The notes under the pieces are model-generated. The model saw only the letters and a program-made list of their open reading frames with translations. It did no database searches and was not told the origin of the DNA. This document shows, piece by piece, positions 45,049 through 56,473 of a stretch of 64,000 nt of DNA (its first letter is position 1; every line of letters starts with the position of its first letter). The stretch is from Daedaleopsis sinensis (Eukaryota > Basidiomycota > Agaricomycetes > Polyporales > Polyporaceae), in the NCBI GenBank assembly GCA_033807695.1, contig CM066308.1, positions 2,418,001 to 2,482,000 of the forward strand, read 5' to 3'. A program made the translations under genes and the position numbers.

Positions 45049-45537
45049 TTACTACGACTGTAGGACTAGTAGATACATATGTATCATACCCCTCTGCGAA
45101 TTTGTACCCCATTAACCGTTGTAAGTACACCAGATGTGGACTCGTTTAAATATATGAGCCATTTCCCCCAAATTGAACCACTATGCCGCAACCTGTAAGC
45201 CACCAATAGGGCAGCTTGAAATACAGACGGTGCATGAAGCCATGATCAATTGCACTCTGAACCAACCTCTCCGCACACTTTGTCGCAGTCGAACGTACAA
45301 ATCACCTCTACTTTGTCTCCCCTAGGCAGACGATGTACAGGTCCTATTGAACGGGAGGAGGACAGACGTAACTTGCGTCCGACGTCGACCAACACAGGAC
45401 CTGCCTTTTTCGGGAGTGAGGTGTCAGTGACGCAATGTCCCAAGCGCCTGCGATCGAGTTCCAAACGGTGCGTTCTCCTGCCACACAAACTCGACAGCCT
45501 CCGCTTATTATCTCTGCTCGCTATTTCATCTGCTAGT
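45049..45537. other. Intergenic, tandem plus-strand genes
   Basis: The 3' region of the ligase gene and the promoter of the Cwf19-like gene lie here. A perfect 14-base palindrome (GATACATATGTATC, 45072-45085) occurs 24 bases after the ligase stop codon. Nothing else was recognised. Confidence 0.5.
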
Positions 45538-48379
45538 ATGGGTGGCGACGACAGCAAACGCTCCTCGAAACACAAGCACCGTCATGACAAGGACGACCGC
45601 GAACACAAGAGCAAACGCAAACATAAATCCGTGAAGGAGAGCAGCAGCAGGAAGAAGTCTCGCACGGATGGCGGAACGAACGTAGTGGACGACGACGTCG
45701 GGGACGAGGACATGTGGGTAGAAAAGAACATCGACATGGAGGGCGAAACGGTGCGTGTTTCAACCATTCGCGCCGTACGAATCCATTCACACGTGCTATG
45801 TTGTATTACAGCCCCTCGCCGCGGACATCCCGTCTGCAGCTGGCCTCGCGGTGAAGAGCAGAGCTGAGGAACATCTAGATGACCCCCCTCTGCCCCCGCC
45901 CACACGCACGGAAACCGTCCTCAAGCGGGACGAGTGGATGCTCATGCCGGCCTCTACCACCACCGTCCCCGGTTCGTCTTCGAGAGGCACTCCGATGGAT
46001 GAAGACCCTATGGACGGCTACGGCGAGCCTTCCGCGAACACACGGACTACGGGCGGCGCCGTGGACTTCTTCTCAAGCTTGGGCACCGAGCGGAAGAAGA
46101 AAGCGCCGCCGGACAAGCCTAACCCAGACCAAGTGAGCTCGCCCGCCCCTGCCCCGCGCGTTGCTCCTGATACCCGGAGCCTCTCCTAGCCGTTCATCTC
46201 GCACAAGGAGCTCAATACCGCGCTCAAGGAGGGGATAAGCGTCGACGAGATCCCCGAAGCTCCCCGCAAAGCAGCCGTGGCTGGGGGCCCAGGCTCCCAA
46301 TGGCGCATGATGAAGCTCCGGAGGGTGTATGAGACAGCGGAGGAGGAGGGCAAGCCGGTTGAGGAGGTCGCGATCGATCGGTTCGGGTCGTTGGAGGCCT
46401 TCGAGGAGGCGAAGGAGGAGCGCCGTATCCTCGACGAACGGCAGGGCAAGCGTGCGTCGCGCGGCGACGACCGTGGCCGCGATCGCGGGGGCAAGGGCAG
46501 AGAGCCAGAGGGCGAGCGGCGGCTGATGTTCACGGACCTTTCCCTGCCGAGCAGCGGAACGAGCCGCAGTTCTTCGTTCAGAAGACCTGACTTGGACCGC
46601 AGTGGGCCATCCACCCCCGGTCTGAACGAGGGCCCGAGACGGATGGAGCCGTCGCGTCTTGGCCAGAACACCGGGCCTGCCCGCGCTCAGGCGCGAACTC
46701 CTCTTATGTCTGTGATGACGCCGACGTTGACGCCGACGGGCGGGAAGCGCGCGATGTCGCCGTCGTCGCTCAATAAGCTGCAGGCGAAGGTGCTCCGCGC
46801 GAAGCTTACCAGCGCGCCCAACGCGGAGGAGCTCGAGAAGGAGTATGAAGAAGAGCTGCGGCGCGCGAATGGAGGCGGGGACGACGGGGACAATGTCAGG
46901 ACTAGGGTGGAGGTGTTGCCGACATTGAACATACAAGGGAGAGTGTATGACGTCGGGCAGGGTAAGGGCGACGGACCGGTCAAGGCTGGTAATCGGAGGC
47001 CCAAGGACAAGGTGAGCAGAGTGTGTTGTGCATGACTAACTTTGGATGACCTCATGTTCCAGGTCGAGCAACGCGATCCGGAAACTGGCCAGATGGTTCG
47101 CGTGGACCCTGATGATGATAACCTTAGCCTGGGTGAGATGCTCAGGCAGGAGAGGTTCGGAGCAGGCATGGCGGACCAGAAGGATCTGGACGCGCAGTTC
47201 GCTCGTGCTGTCATGACGGATAGTGGATTCCAGGTATGCCAGTATTTATTGACGTCACAATGCAACAACTCTCACTCGTTGCGTCGTAGAATAACCTAGA
47301 CTACATCGACGATAACGCAGATAAGCTAGCCAGGAAGAAGATGCGAGCAGATCATATGAAGCGTCAGTTCGCAATCAACGGTAAGTCTCGTCAGCCCGAT
47401 ATGCACTGTTTTACTGGACTTATGGTCGCTCCCAAGACTACAAGAAGACGATGAAGGTTCTCGCAACATGCTCCTTCTGCTATGGCGAAGACGACTCGCT
47501 TCCCAAAGCCCCCATCATCGCAATGGGCACACGCGCCTACTTGTCATGTACCCTCAGTGAGGAGCTGACCGAAGGGCATTGTCTCATCGTCCCCATTTCC
47601 CATCACCTGTCTTCGCTGGAGGCCGACGACGATACGTGGGACGAAGTCCGAGTAAGTGCTATTAGCCTCATCGTCATGCTCATAAGAGATTGATCGGCTA
47701 CGCGCAGAACTTCATGAAATGCCTCATGCGCATGTTTGCGGAAGAGGACAAAGGAGTCGTGTTCTACGAGACCGTTCTCTCGATCAAAGCTCAACGACAC
47801 ACCTACATTGAATGCGTCCCGCTGGCATGGGAGCACTTTGAACTTATCCCAGGCTACTTCAAGGTTTGTACGCAGCAACAACCATGGGCGGTGCTGCGAG
47901 CTGACAATCTTCCCCCATATAGGAGTCTATCCTGATGTCAGAAGCGGAATGGTCGCAGCACAAGAAGTTGATAGACTTCTCCGCACGCCCAGGTGGCTTC
48001 CGCAGAGCGATGGTGCCCAACCTCCCCTACTTCATGGTGCAATTCGACTACAAGGGCGAGAAGGGCTACGGGCACGTCATCGAGGGCACCAGCGAAATCT
48101 CCGGTAACGGCGACGAAGACATCGACGAAGGCGAGAAGGGCGGCGGCGAGTTTCCGCGGTGAGTCCCCCGAGTCCGCGGTCTTCCTGTAAGTGCGGTGTC
48201 CTGAAGTCGATCTGCGTAGGTGGTTTGCTGCCGAGATCATCGGCAATGTCCTGGACGTTGAGCCGCGCCGGTGGAGGAGACCACGCCGGATTGAGTTTGT
48301 CCAGAATAAGGAACGGGTGAAGAGGTTCAAGAAGAAGTACGATAAGTTCGACTGGACAGGCATGATTGGACGATCCTGA
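45538..48379 (+). CDS. Cwf19-like splicing factor (CwfJ C-terminal domains)
   Basis: The ATG at 45538 begins a Lys/Arg/His-rich head (SKHKHRHDKDDREHKSKRK), typical of nuclear RNA-binding proteins. About eight exons give some 790 residues. The middle is charged and Ser/Arg-rich. Then come DNLSLGEMLRQERFG and NNLDYIDDNADKLARKKM, found in the CWF19L2 branch. CwfJ C-terminal domain 1 is HIT-like (ATCSFCYGE, GHCLIVPISHHLSSLEADD, VVFYETVL, HTYIECVPL). CwfJ C-terminal domain 2 follows (PNLPYFMVQFDYKGEKGYGH, PRWFAAEIIGNVLDVEPRRW, FDWTGM). The family acts late in splicing with the Prp19/NTC complex and in intron-lariat turnover (Drn1). Confidence 0.93.
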
Positions 48380-48899
48380 GTGCCTTGTAAGTATGCTCAA
48401 GTTGTCTGTTATTATTGTGCTTCACATCACTATCCACATTGTCTGTACTGTGCACGCTGAAGAACGTGCTCTCTCCACTACGAGGAGACAATCTGTCCCA
48501 GCCTGAGCTGGACCCCGGCGCACTTGCCGTAGGAGCCCAGGGGGTGTTGACCGGCCAAAAGAATCCACGATCTACGGACGTATTAGTCCCTGCCGACCTT
48601 GTCGGTATCCAGATTAGCGAGTCCTCCTAGGTACTACTAGTAGTACTACGGATTTCCTCCGCAAACCCTAAGTACGCTTCTCAAACCCCCACCGATTTAG
48701 CTGTCACCTGTCACACCACCGTACTTACGCTCTCGCGCTGTCACACTCCCCTCGGTCCGGTGTATAGCCGGGCACTTACATATCTTAGAGCTCCAGCCTG
48801 AGGTTGTGCTGCGACGGCCACCGCCGTGCTCAGCCGCTAAGTTCCATACCAAGACAAACAGCTTTTAACGAGCTGTCGACCCGGCGCAAGGAGCACAAT
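48380..48899. other. Intergenic, tandem plus-strand genes
   Basis: The stretch holds the 3' region of the Cwf19-like gene and the promoter of the hydrolase gene. A cluster of CTAGTA-type repeats (CCTAGGTACTACTAGTAGTACTACGG, about 48627-48652) can fold back on itself. No gene seen. Confidence 0.5.
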
Positions 48900-50193
48900 A
48901 TGACGGTCATTGCTCAGAATACGTCCGTGAAGACGACCAAGATCTCCATCCCGCAACTGCTGGAGAAGGACTGCGCCCTCGTCGGAGTCCTCGAGCAACT
49001 TGCACCAGAGCAGCCTACACAAGGTCGGAAGATAGCACTGGTCAGTCAGAATAGCCTTGTGCTATCTCGTAGAAGCAAAGGCCTGACTGCAGTGCTCGTC
49101 ACACAGATCTTACATGGTACGATGGGGTACGTTTCAAGTCGGCAGCGTCACCGTCGTGTTCAACACACGTCGAACTCAATCTGGTCCGCAGACACAAAGA
49201 CTACCTCTTTCAGAAGCGTCTTGCTCTCCGCTTGCCCATAGACTCCTTTCGGTTTGACTTCCGGTGCGCTCCGGCCTATATTGCTTGCCATTTGATAGGC
49301 TATTGATCAAGCTGCACTTACAGGGGCAACCATGAATCGGGCGGAACGTGGTATCCGAGCAAGTTCTATAATGACTTGGACGATCTCGAGGTTGTTGTCG
49401 CTCACCTGAAGAGCGCGTACGGCTACGTTGTCGACACGATCGTGGGCCACTCGCGAGGGAGTGTAGTTTCATTGTTATGGTTGTGCAAGCATAGAGACGG
49501 TGACGCCAAAGACACGACGCGGTTTGCCAACGTGTCTGGACGATACAGGATGGAGGTGAGCTTCTGAGCTCCGATCAAACATGGCCTATGGATTCTCACC
49601 CATGCCCCTACAGAAGATATACGGTAGGCCTAAATGCTGGTGAACGAGAGTTGAGGATGGTTCATCTGGTATGTCTAGACAGTCTAGAGGCAAACAAGGC
49701 GGAGTTCGAGAAGCTGGGCTACATCGAGCGTACCGTCACGGTAGCGCGTAAGCCGTTTGTCTCGAGGTATCGTCTCGTTGTCGGATTCAATTAATCTTCC
49801 ATGTACTGACATTTGCAACAGGATGTATCAGAAGGACTATGACGAATTCGCCTCCATCGACACGTCCATCGCGTGGACTCAGTTCCCAGCACACGTTGAC
49901 GTTCTGACGCTGCATGGGTTGCAGGATGCAGTTGTCCCTCCATATGACGCCTTCATATACGCGCGTATATACGGCGCGCGAAGCCCGGGAACACACACGC
50001 TGCGATACGTGGAGGACGCAGACCATAACTTCACCGGGGTGAGTCCCAACGTCTATGCTAGTCTGCCTGGTCGCTCAATCTTCCCTAGATGTCTGAGGAG
50101 GTTGTCGAGTCGGTGTTAGAGTGGATGGCTCTCCAAGAGAGCAACGGATTGACTACTGGTGTATGGCGTACGGGGGTAAAGGGCAAACTCTAG
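48900..50193 (+). CDS. Alpha/beta hydrolase
   Basis: Several short exons encode a serine hydrolase of about 300 residues. The ATG at 48900 begins MTVIAQNTSVKTTKISIPQL. Later segments give ALILHGTMG (oxyanion-side HG), HKDYLFQKRLALRLPIDSFR, GNHESGGTWYPSKFYNDL, VDTIVGHSRGSVVSLLW (nucleophile elbow GHSRG), TLHGLQDAVVPPYDA (acidic residue) and VEDADHNFTG (catalytic histidine). The full Ser-Asp-His triad is therefore present. The architecture resembles fungal 'ectomycorrhiza-regulated esterase' and related cytosolic hydrolases; the substrate is unknown. The 3' end reads TGVKGKL, which is not a convincing peroxisomal signal. The middle exons around 49560-49790 are the least certain. Confidence 0.85.
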
Positions 50194-50339
50194 CATTATC
50201 GTAACATTCATACAGTGTCCACTAACTCTTAGATATTGACATGGAAAGAGGTGTTATTAGAGCAAGGGTATGTGACCGTCCGATCATGAAATACAGACAC
50301 CACACGCAGTTCCAGTAGTATCCACCAACATAGCTTCGG

Positions 50340-51696
50340 TCATGCAACAGCGACCACGACCTCGTTGTTCTTCTCAGAACCGTTCTCTACTTCTTTCTTC
50401 TCCCTCCGTTCAAGCTTCGCTGCCTTTGCCGTTCGCCAATCGAACTCAAGTCGACCATCCTTCTGCAGCTCCTCCTTCACGGTCACCACCAATGTGCGCA
50501 CCTCCTCGTCGGACATGGCCAACAGCGCATGCTGCCACGCCGGCACCCCCGCTGCCTCAGGACCAACGCCCTGGTCAGACGAAGGCTGGGACGTCTCGAG
50601 CCGGGCCTTCACTTCGTCCATTACAAAGCGCACGGGCATGCCCTGCACGCCCGTCCAGGTTTGCACGTTGGTCCCGTTGAGGACCTCGCGGGCGCGCGCC
50701 GATGCGCGCCCGAGGTAGAGCAGCGACGCGTGCTCTTCGTATTTCGAGAAGTGCCGCAGCGCGGCGTCGATCTTCTCCTGGCGGTCGCCCCAAGGGGCTG
50801 CGAAGACGGACTCGACCTCGGACTGCGCCCCGGAGGGCGCTGCAGCTGTAGTATCGGTATCGAGATTCATCGCCCGGAGGAAGGCGAAGAAATACTGGCG
50901 CATCGGCCGGGCCTCGACCCGCTCTTCCGCGGAGCGGAGTCGCGCGACGAGCGGGCGGACGAAGGGGGACGTAGCGACCCACTCAAAGATCTCCTCTTGG
51001 GTCGCGAAGCCCCGCTCCCACCTAGACATGGAAAGGCCGAAGAAGGCGAGGATGTCGGGCATAGATGACGAGAGGTAGAATGTCTGCGAAGTGGACGACC
51101 GGACGGGTTCTGCGAGCTGCGATGACACCCCATCACGTCACATTCCACGCGCACCGCCAACCTCAGGAGAACACACGCACCTTCAGCCCGAAGATGTTGA
51201 AGGACAGACCGGCGGTCTGCGCGAGGAGCCCAAGGAAGAACCCGAGGTCGCCGTAGGATGTGAAGAAGACGGTGCGGTCGAGCTGCGCGCGGTCCGCGCA
51301 GACGTTCACGTCGACTTGGAAGAATGTCTGCCCGTCTGGGTCCCAATTCGCCAGTGGTCCGTCCGGTGTGCGGTCGCGCGCCGCGCGGACGACCTCTTCG
51401 AACGCCCCGCTAGGCACCGCGTAGTTGCTCGTCCGACTGCCCTCCATCGGGACGCTGCATGTCGCGCGGAGCGCGTGCTTGACCTCTGCGAGGGTGAGGC
51501 CGTGGCGGGGCCCGCTGGTGATGAAATCGAGGTCCCCGTAGTCGGGCTTGCCCGGGCACTCCGGCGATACGGCTACGTGCGCGTAGAGCTCCTGCAGGAT
51601 GGGGGATAGTCGTGCTTTCAGCGCAGTGTATACGGGCGGGGGCATACGAGGAAAGGACGCGTTCGGGAGGAGGTTCTTGAACGCGTTCCCGCCCAT
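50340..51696 (-). CDS. Nucleotidyltransferase-like protein, unknown role
   Basis: Two long exons encode about 435 residues, from the ATG at 51696 (MGGNAFKNLLPNASFPRMPP) to a TGA at 50340. They are joined by an intron that starts after FNIFGLK and ends before LAEPVRSSTSQTFYLSSSM. The motif PDYGDLDFI has the G-x-x-x-D-x-D/F layout of the metal-binding loop of nucleotidyltransferase folds, and FQVDVNVC about 90 residues later supplies a third acidic position. SSMPDILAFFGLSMSRWERG begins the C-terminal half, which is mainly helical and ends in a charged Lys/Glu tail. Such proteins are widespread but uncharacterised in basidiomycetes. Enzymatic activity and substrate are inference. A TATA-like ATATAAAG lies about 90 bases upstream. 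Confidence 0.8.
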
Positions 51697-52099
51697 GGTG
51701 AGTTTGAAATTGGACTTGGAGTTGGAATCTGCAAAGTGAGGGAGAAGGGCTCGCGCGTGTGTCCGTGCACTAGGGCATGGACATCCTTTATATCCGAGTG
51801 CTGGTGCAGCGACGCTGTGCTGCAGTGACTCGACGTATGGACACAATGTCAGACTCAACTTTATGTATCATGCCGCTGGCTGCAGCCTGTGGCAGGTGCT
51901 CGGCTCAGTCGACCTCGCGACCACGAGAGCGCTGGCGCCCGTTGAAACGATAATTTCAGATATTATCTGAACGATATTTAACCTACGGATAACCATCACT
52001 CGCGCTGCCCCACTCAACCAGACTCAACAGACCAACTCCAATCTCGTGTCAATACCATCCTCTCATTTCTCCTACCTGCCCGTCCTCATCACCATCGGC
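51697..52099. other. Intergenic, divergent promoters
   Basis: This stretch holds the promoters of the nucleotidyltransferase-like gene (TATA-like box at 51785-51793, minus strand) and of the zinc-knuckle gene. An AT-rich patch with ATTTCAGATATTATCTGAACG near 51951-51971 contains the imperfect palindrome TTCAGATATTATCTGAA. No gene seen. Confidence 0.5.
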
Positions 52100-52824
52100 A
52101 TGTCTAAGTTTGCACCGCACAAGAAGTCCAACAATAACCCCAGGGCCTCTGCGAACACAGTCTGTCAGAAATGTCTCGGCGCAGGTGAGCTCTCCGGGCC
52201 AGCCGCGGCTTCGTGCCATTGCTAAAGTCGTTACAGGCCATTACACATATGAATGCAAAGGAAGCCGGCCATACATCTCCCGACCGTCGCGCACACAGAT
52301 GCTCGAAAACCCTAAGCTGCTCGCCAAGTTGAAGGCGGACGGGAAGCCCTCAGTAGAGGTGCCGGAGGAGTTCAAGTCCAAGTGCGTGTCACCGTTCCTT
52401 GTGCGCGTGTAGTGGTCTGAACACATACGCTGTTATGGTGCAGGAGCGGCACTGCGAATCGTATCCTTGAAGCGAAGGCGAAGGAGCGAGACAGCAAGAG
52501 CAAGAGTCAGGACAAAGGGGAAGGGTCGTCGGCGCCCAAGCGCAAACGGTGCGTCCTCGTTGCAGCATCGACAGTCTGCTGTCAATTGTGCTCATGTCTC
52601 TCCCGGAACCCAGCTCTGCCTCCCCTTCCTCAGGGTCTTCGTCGGGCTCGGATAGCGACAGCGACTCGGACTCTAGCGACTCGGGCAGCTCTTCAGGTTC
52701 TTCAGACTCGGACTCTTCTGAAGACTCGCGGTCCCGGCGCAGTTCTGGTGGGAGTCCGAGGAGAAAGCGACGATACCGCAGTGAAAGCCGTAGCAGGAGC
52801 GGCAGTCCGGCACGCAGACGCTAA
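52100..52824 (+). CDS. Zinc-knuckle protein (ZCCHC10-like)
   Basis: Four exons give about 180 residues from the ATG at 52100 to the TAA at 52824. The N-terminus MSKFAPHKKSNNNPRASANT leads into one CCHC knuckle split by an intron (CQKCLGAG|HYTYECK, C-x2-C-x4-H-x4-C). Next come YISRPSRTQMLENPKLLAKL and a Lys-rich linker. The last exon encodes a Ser/Asp then Ser/Arg low-complexity tail. This layout matches the ZCCHC10 family found in eukaryotes with links to RNA processing. RNA binding and nuclear speckle location are reasonable inferences from the RS-like tail. Confidence 0.88.
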
Positions 52825-53013
52825 GTGACTTGCCTAGTCACCTGCGTGTCCTTATTCCCTTCCACTTCCTCTCCTACGTGGTCTGCACCACGGATGGTAC
52901 TCGTACCACAATGTATCTTCTGGGTATGTAATATAGAGACAATGCTTCGCGCGAGTCCATTAGCAGGGAGGGAAACACAGTATTGTGCTGGCTTGGGGGT
53001 GGAGGACAAGATC

Positions 53014-53912
53014 TCATACACACCGAGCCTCGGTGGCTCGCGAGTTCATGATGAGGGCCACAATCAGTCTATGGCGAAAGGGTCAGGGAAGTGTTAATCT
53101 TGAGGAGCATGCATGACGTACCCGTACAATCCCAGGACCTCTCCAAAGATGAGTATGAGTACCATCGTGACGAACACCTTGGACTCAAACACGTATGCTC
53201 GTACGCACTTTGAACGAGAGTTGGATGAGAATACTTCGCATCTCAAGAAGGAGTGACTCACCGAGTCGCCAACATAGCCAATTGCGTAGCCCGCAGCAAG
53301 GCCCGTGAACCCGCATGCAAGACCGGCCCCGAGGTGGATGAAGCCGGAATATAGTGGATAGTCAATGGGCTTGACTGTGAATCGAGCAACGCGACATGAC
53401 CATGGCGTCGTTCGGGCAGTCAGGGACGTGTTCCCGGGGAATAGCATCGCGCACTCACGTCCGCCCGAAATAAGCACGGACACCACCAGACCGTACACGG
53501 CGATGATACCCGACATGACCACCGGGATGAGGGACTTCATTTGGTTGAAGAGCGGCGCATCAGTTGCACGGCCAGTTGCGTGTAGACATGTCTACACAAA
53601 CGGACCTTCATGATCAACTCAGGCTTGAACGTCCCCAGGCCTGCAATCCCAATGCCTGACTTCGCCGTCCCGAACGCCGCGCCAACAGCTGGTTATCCAA
53701 CCAAAGGAAGAGTATATGCAGCTTCGTCAGCTCCTCATGGTTCCTCCTGAGCACAACAGGTAAGACACGCACTGCTGAAGATCATCTGCATGAGAGCACC
53801 CGTTCATAGTCAGTATATTCACGGCTATGACATAGTATGACCACTGGACACGTACCGCGGAGGCGACACCCGCGAAGCCGAAGAAGGGAGCATAAGGCGG
53901 ACAAGCGGACAT
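53014..53912 (-). CDS. VMA3: V-ATPase subunit c (16 kDa proteolipid)
   Basis: Six or so exons encode about 160 residues, from the ATG at 53912 ([19 protein letters not shown]) to a TGA at 53014-53016. Four membrane helices are visible: the start segment, [17 protein letters not shown] with [40 protein letters not shown], and [19 protein letters not shown]. The last contains the essential proton-carrying glutamate. The final exon ([17 protein letters not shown]) was recovered by splicing out an intron that otherwise ends the frame in MHAPQD. The protein forms the rotor ring of the vacuolar proton pump. The start faces the SET-domain gene across 221 bases. Confidence 0.95.
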
Positions 53913-54133
53913 GGTGACCAGCAAGAAAGGAAGATGTGAATGTCGGCTATAGGAGCCTAGTGAATGTCGTTCGCGACGTAGAGACTGGAGCTCAGGAGGG
54001 CCACTCTGAGCCGGCGCTACGACACTAGCGTTGCGATGCTTAGGGTTCCAGGAATGGCAATAAGATGAGATTGATAGGGTTAGAATAACTCCGAGGAGTC
54101 TGGGCGTTACTTACACCCTTCGCACCAACCACC

Positions 54134-56096
54134 ATGTCACTGCGACAATTCCTTCAATGGCTGGAAACACAAAACATACAATGCCATGAGGGTATTGAGA
54201 TCATTGATACGGAAGTAGTTGGAATATCCGTGATCTGCCGCACGACCGCACCCATAATCCATCCTCAAAGGCGTACGCTCATATTACGATTGAAATGCAT
54301 GCCGCTGATACTCATGGGACCATTTAGTTGCGATAATACCGAAGACGTCTATTCTCTCTGTCCGGTCGTGTGCTCTTTCGCGACACATACTCTGGGCACC
54401 ATATGGGCATGACGCAACTTTAGCATTGTCGCTCGCGTTGTACTCCGAGTTGTGAGTGATGGATTACTAGCCAAGGTCACTAGCTTACAATCTCCAGTCA
54501 TGACCGGCAGCCTTCGACGTGATGCCTCAACATGGGCCGGCTATTTGCGTTCTCTGCCAACTACTATCGTTCCTATAGGACGACTATGGGGACACCGCGA
54601 TGCATTCCCGCATGACGAGGACAGTAGCGACGCCGCGCAATGGATCCAAGGAACGGAAGTCCAGAGAGAGCTCTACAGCGAGGATGGTGCCTCTCTAATT
54701 GTGCGTCAGAAAAGTGTCGCGAAGCTCATGTACTGACCAGTCTAGCAGGAAGAGATCGATGTCTATTACCGCACCCATGTGGTCCCAACCCTGACCGCCA
54801 ATGACTATCGACCCTCTGTTCACGGATTTCTGCATGCATACTCGCTTGTATGCTCTCGTGCTTTCTTAGTCGACTCATATCATGGGTTATCGATGGTTCC
54901 GGTCGCCGACGCGTCAGTCCCTTTCTCAACAGCTCCGCCGCGTACTCATTTGTCACTATCGCGTTCAGATTCAACCACATACACGAGAACCACGTCCAAT
55001 TGGCGGTAAGTTCATGAAAGAGAATGTTCTGAGCGGTTGGTTGACAGAGAATGCTCGTAGAGCGAGTATGATGTGTGCCCGGCATGCGGCTCGCTGTCCG
55101 AATGCCCGCATGATCGCGAAGAGGACGCTCAAAACATGCCCTCAGTATCCCCGCAGCTTGACCCTACAGATACAGTTGACATGATCACAGTCCGTTCCAT
55201 ACCCGCTGGAGCAGAAATTTACAACACCTACGGCTCTAATCTCAGCAACGCTGCTCTGCTTGGACGCTACGGGTTCCTACTGGATGGTGGAGAGACAGAT
55301 GTTGTCACCTTCGGCTGGCAGGGCTCTGGCCTCATTGTCGACAGGACCAGCGTTGACTGGGGTCACGATCTGCCCGATGGAATAGGAGGAGAGGTGGAAG
55401 CAATTCTGGATGAAAGCACGTTGGTTTCAAAGTCAGATCTAGATGCGCACGACAAGGCTTCTCTCTGTATCAACAGCGACGGACAGGCCTCGTCTATGCT
55501 CTTTTTGTGGGCGGTGAAGATCGTCCTCTCGCGGAAGCCGGAAATGGAGACCTATTGTGGTCAAGGACGAGGTGGTCTGGATGGCGTGGCCGACAACATC
55601 CGCCGTATAGCCAATGCGTTGGCCTGTCTCGAAGCTGAGGAGTCCTCGTCGAGTAGTATCCCGGATGGCCAAGTGCGTAATATCATATCCTGTGTTTCCC
55701 TTTCTTTAAGTCATTGGCTCACCGCGTACACAGATTCTTCAAACTCTGCTTGAAGTTGCAGGGGCTCTGAGCAGGCTTTGTAGGGCAAGGATCGCGCAAT
55801 CAGGAATGGAGCCGTATCGCGGAGTCGGTGCAGAAATTTTCGGCGAACTTATGGACGTGAGTTGACCGTTATTATCTACCTTTATGTCGGGTCAATGATA
55901 CCATTTTATAAATCAGAATCTGTCTCATGAAAGAACAAAGACTAGACTCGCATTGCAATTCCTTCTGGGAGAGCGCGCGATCCTCGAAGCGTGCGCTTCT
56001 GGATGGGAGGAGCTACGGGATAGAATTGCTGGTGTGGATCTATTTGACTCGAATGAGGTGGATCAGGATGACGATTGTGGCCATATTGGGGAATGA
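54134..56096 (+). CDS. SET-domain protein lysine methyltransferase
   Basis: About seven exons give some 530 residues, from the ATG at 54134 (MSLRQFLQWLETQNIQCHEG) to the TGA at 56094. The split SET domain shows LAIIPKTSILSVRSC at its N-terminal part. A helical insert follows (WAGYLRSLPTTIVPIGRLWG). The AdoMet-binding MVPVADAFNHIHENHVQL has the N-H catalytic signature, and EIYNTYGSLSNAALLGRYGF-type sequence near 55210-55280 carries the catalytic tyrosine. This is the Rubisco-LSMT/SETD6/Rkm class that methylates ribosomal or other non-histone proteins. The C-terminal substrate-binding helices (AGALSRLCRARIAQ, TRLALQFLLGERAIL) are present and the protein ends acidic. The target is unknown. Confidence 0.9.
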
Positions 56097-56473
56097 ATAG
56101 CGTGGAATTACTCTTGTGAACACAAGTAATCGATTCTAGGATACTACTTCTCCGTCCTCATCGTTGTTAGTGTCTTGGAGATGTGCACGCAAATACGGCA
56201 TTGCTATATAATTGCCGGTGAAGTTTACATCCTGTCAAATTCTGTTAGATAGCTTGAAGATTGAGCATAATTGGGAATCTATTATTCCAGGCGTTGAGTA
56301 TGTAGCGCAAACAAGCCACAACATGACAAGAATTCACAGCGCTGGCGCTTGTTACGATCCCATAGCCGTTGGCAGCGACAGCCATTGCCCTGCTGTTGCT
56401 GGCGTTGGACGAGTTCTGACGCATCTACTACAGGTTTCGCTCTACGACTGTACGGAGAAGCTAGCGGAGAAAT
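56097..56473. other. Intergenic, tandem plus-strand genes
   Basis: The stretch holds the 3' region of the SET-domain gene and the promoter and leader of CFT1. No motif was recognised. Confidence 0.5.

Noticed and set aside
46073..46936. Minus-strand 287-codon frame over the Cwf19-like gene
   Set aside because: It is a shadow of the charged middle region of the splicing factor.
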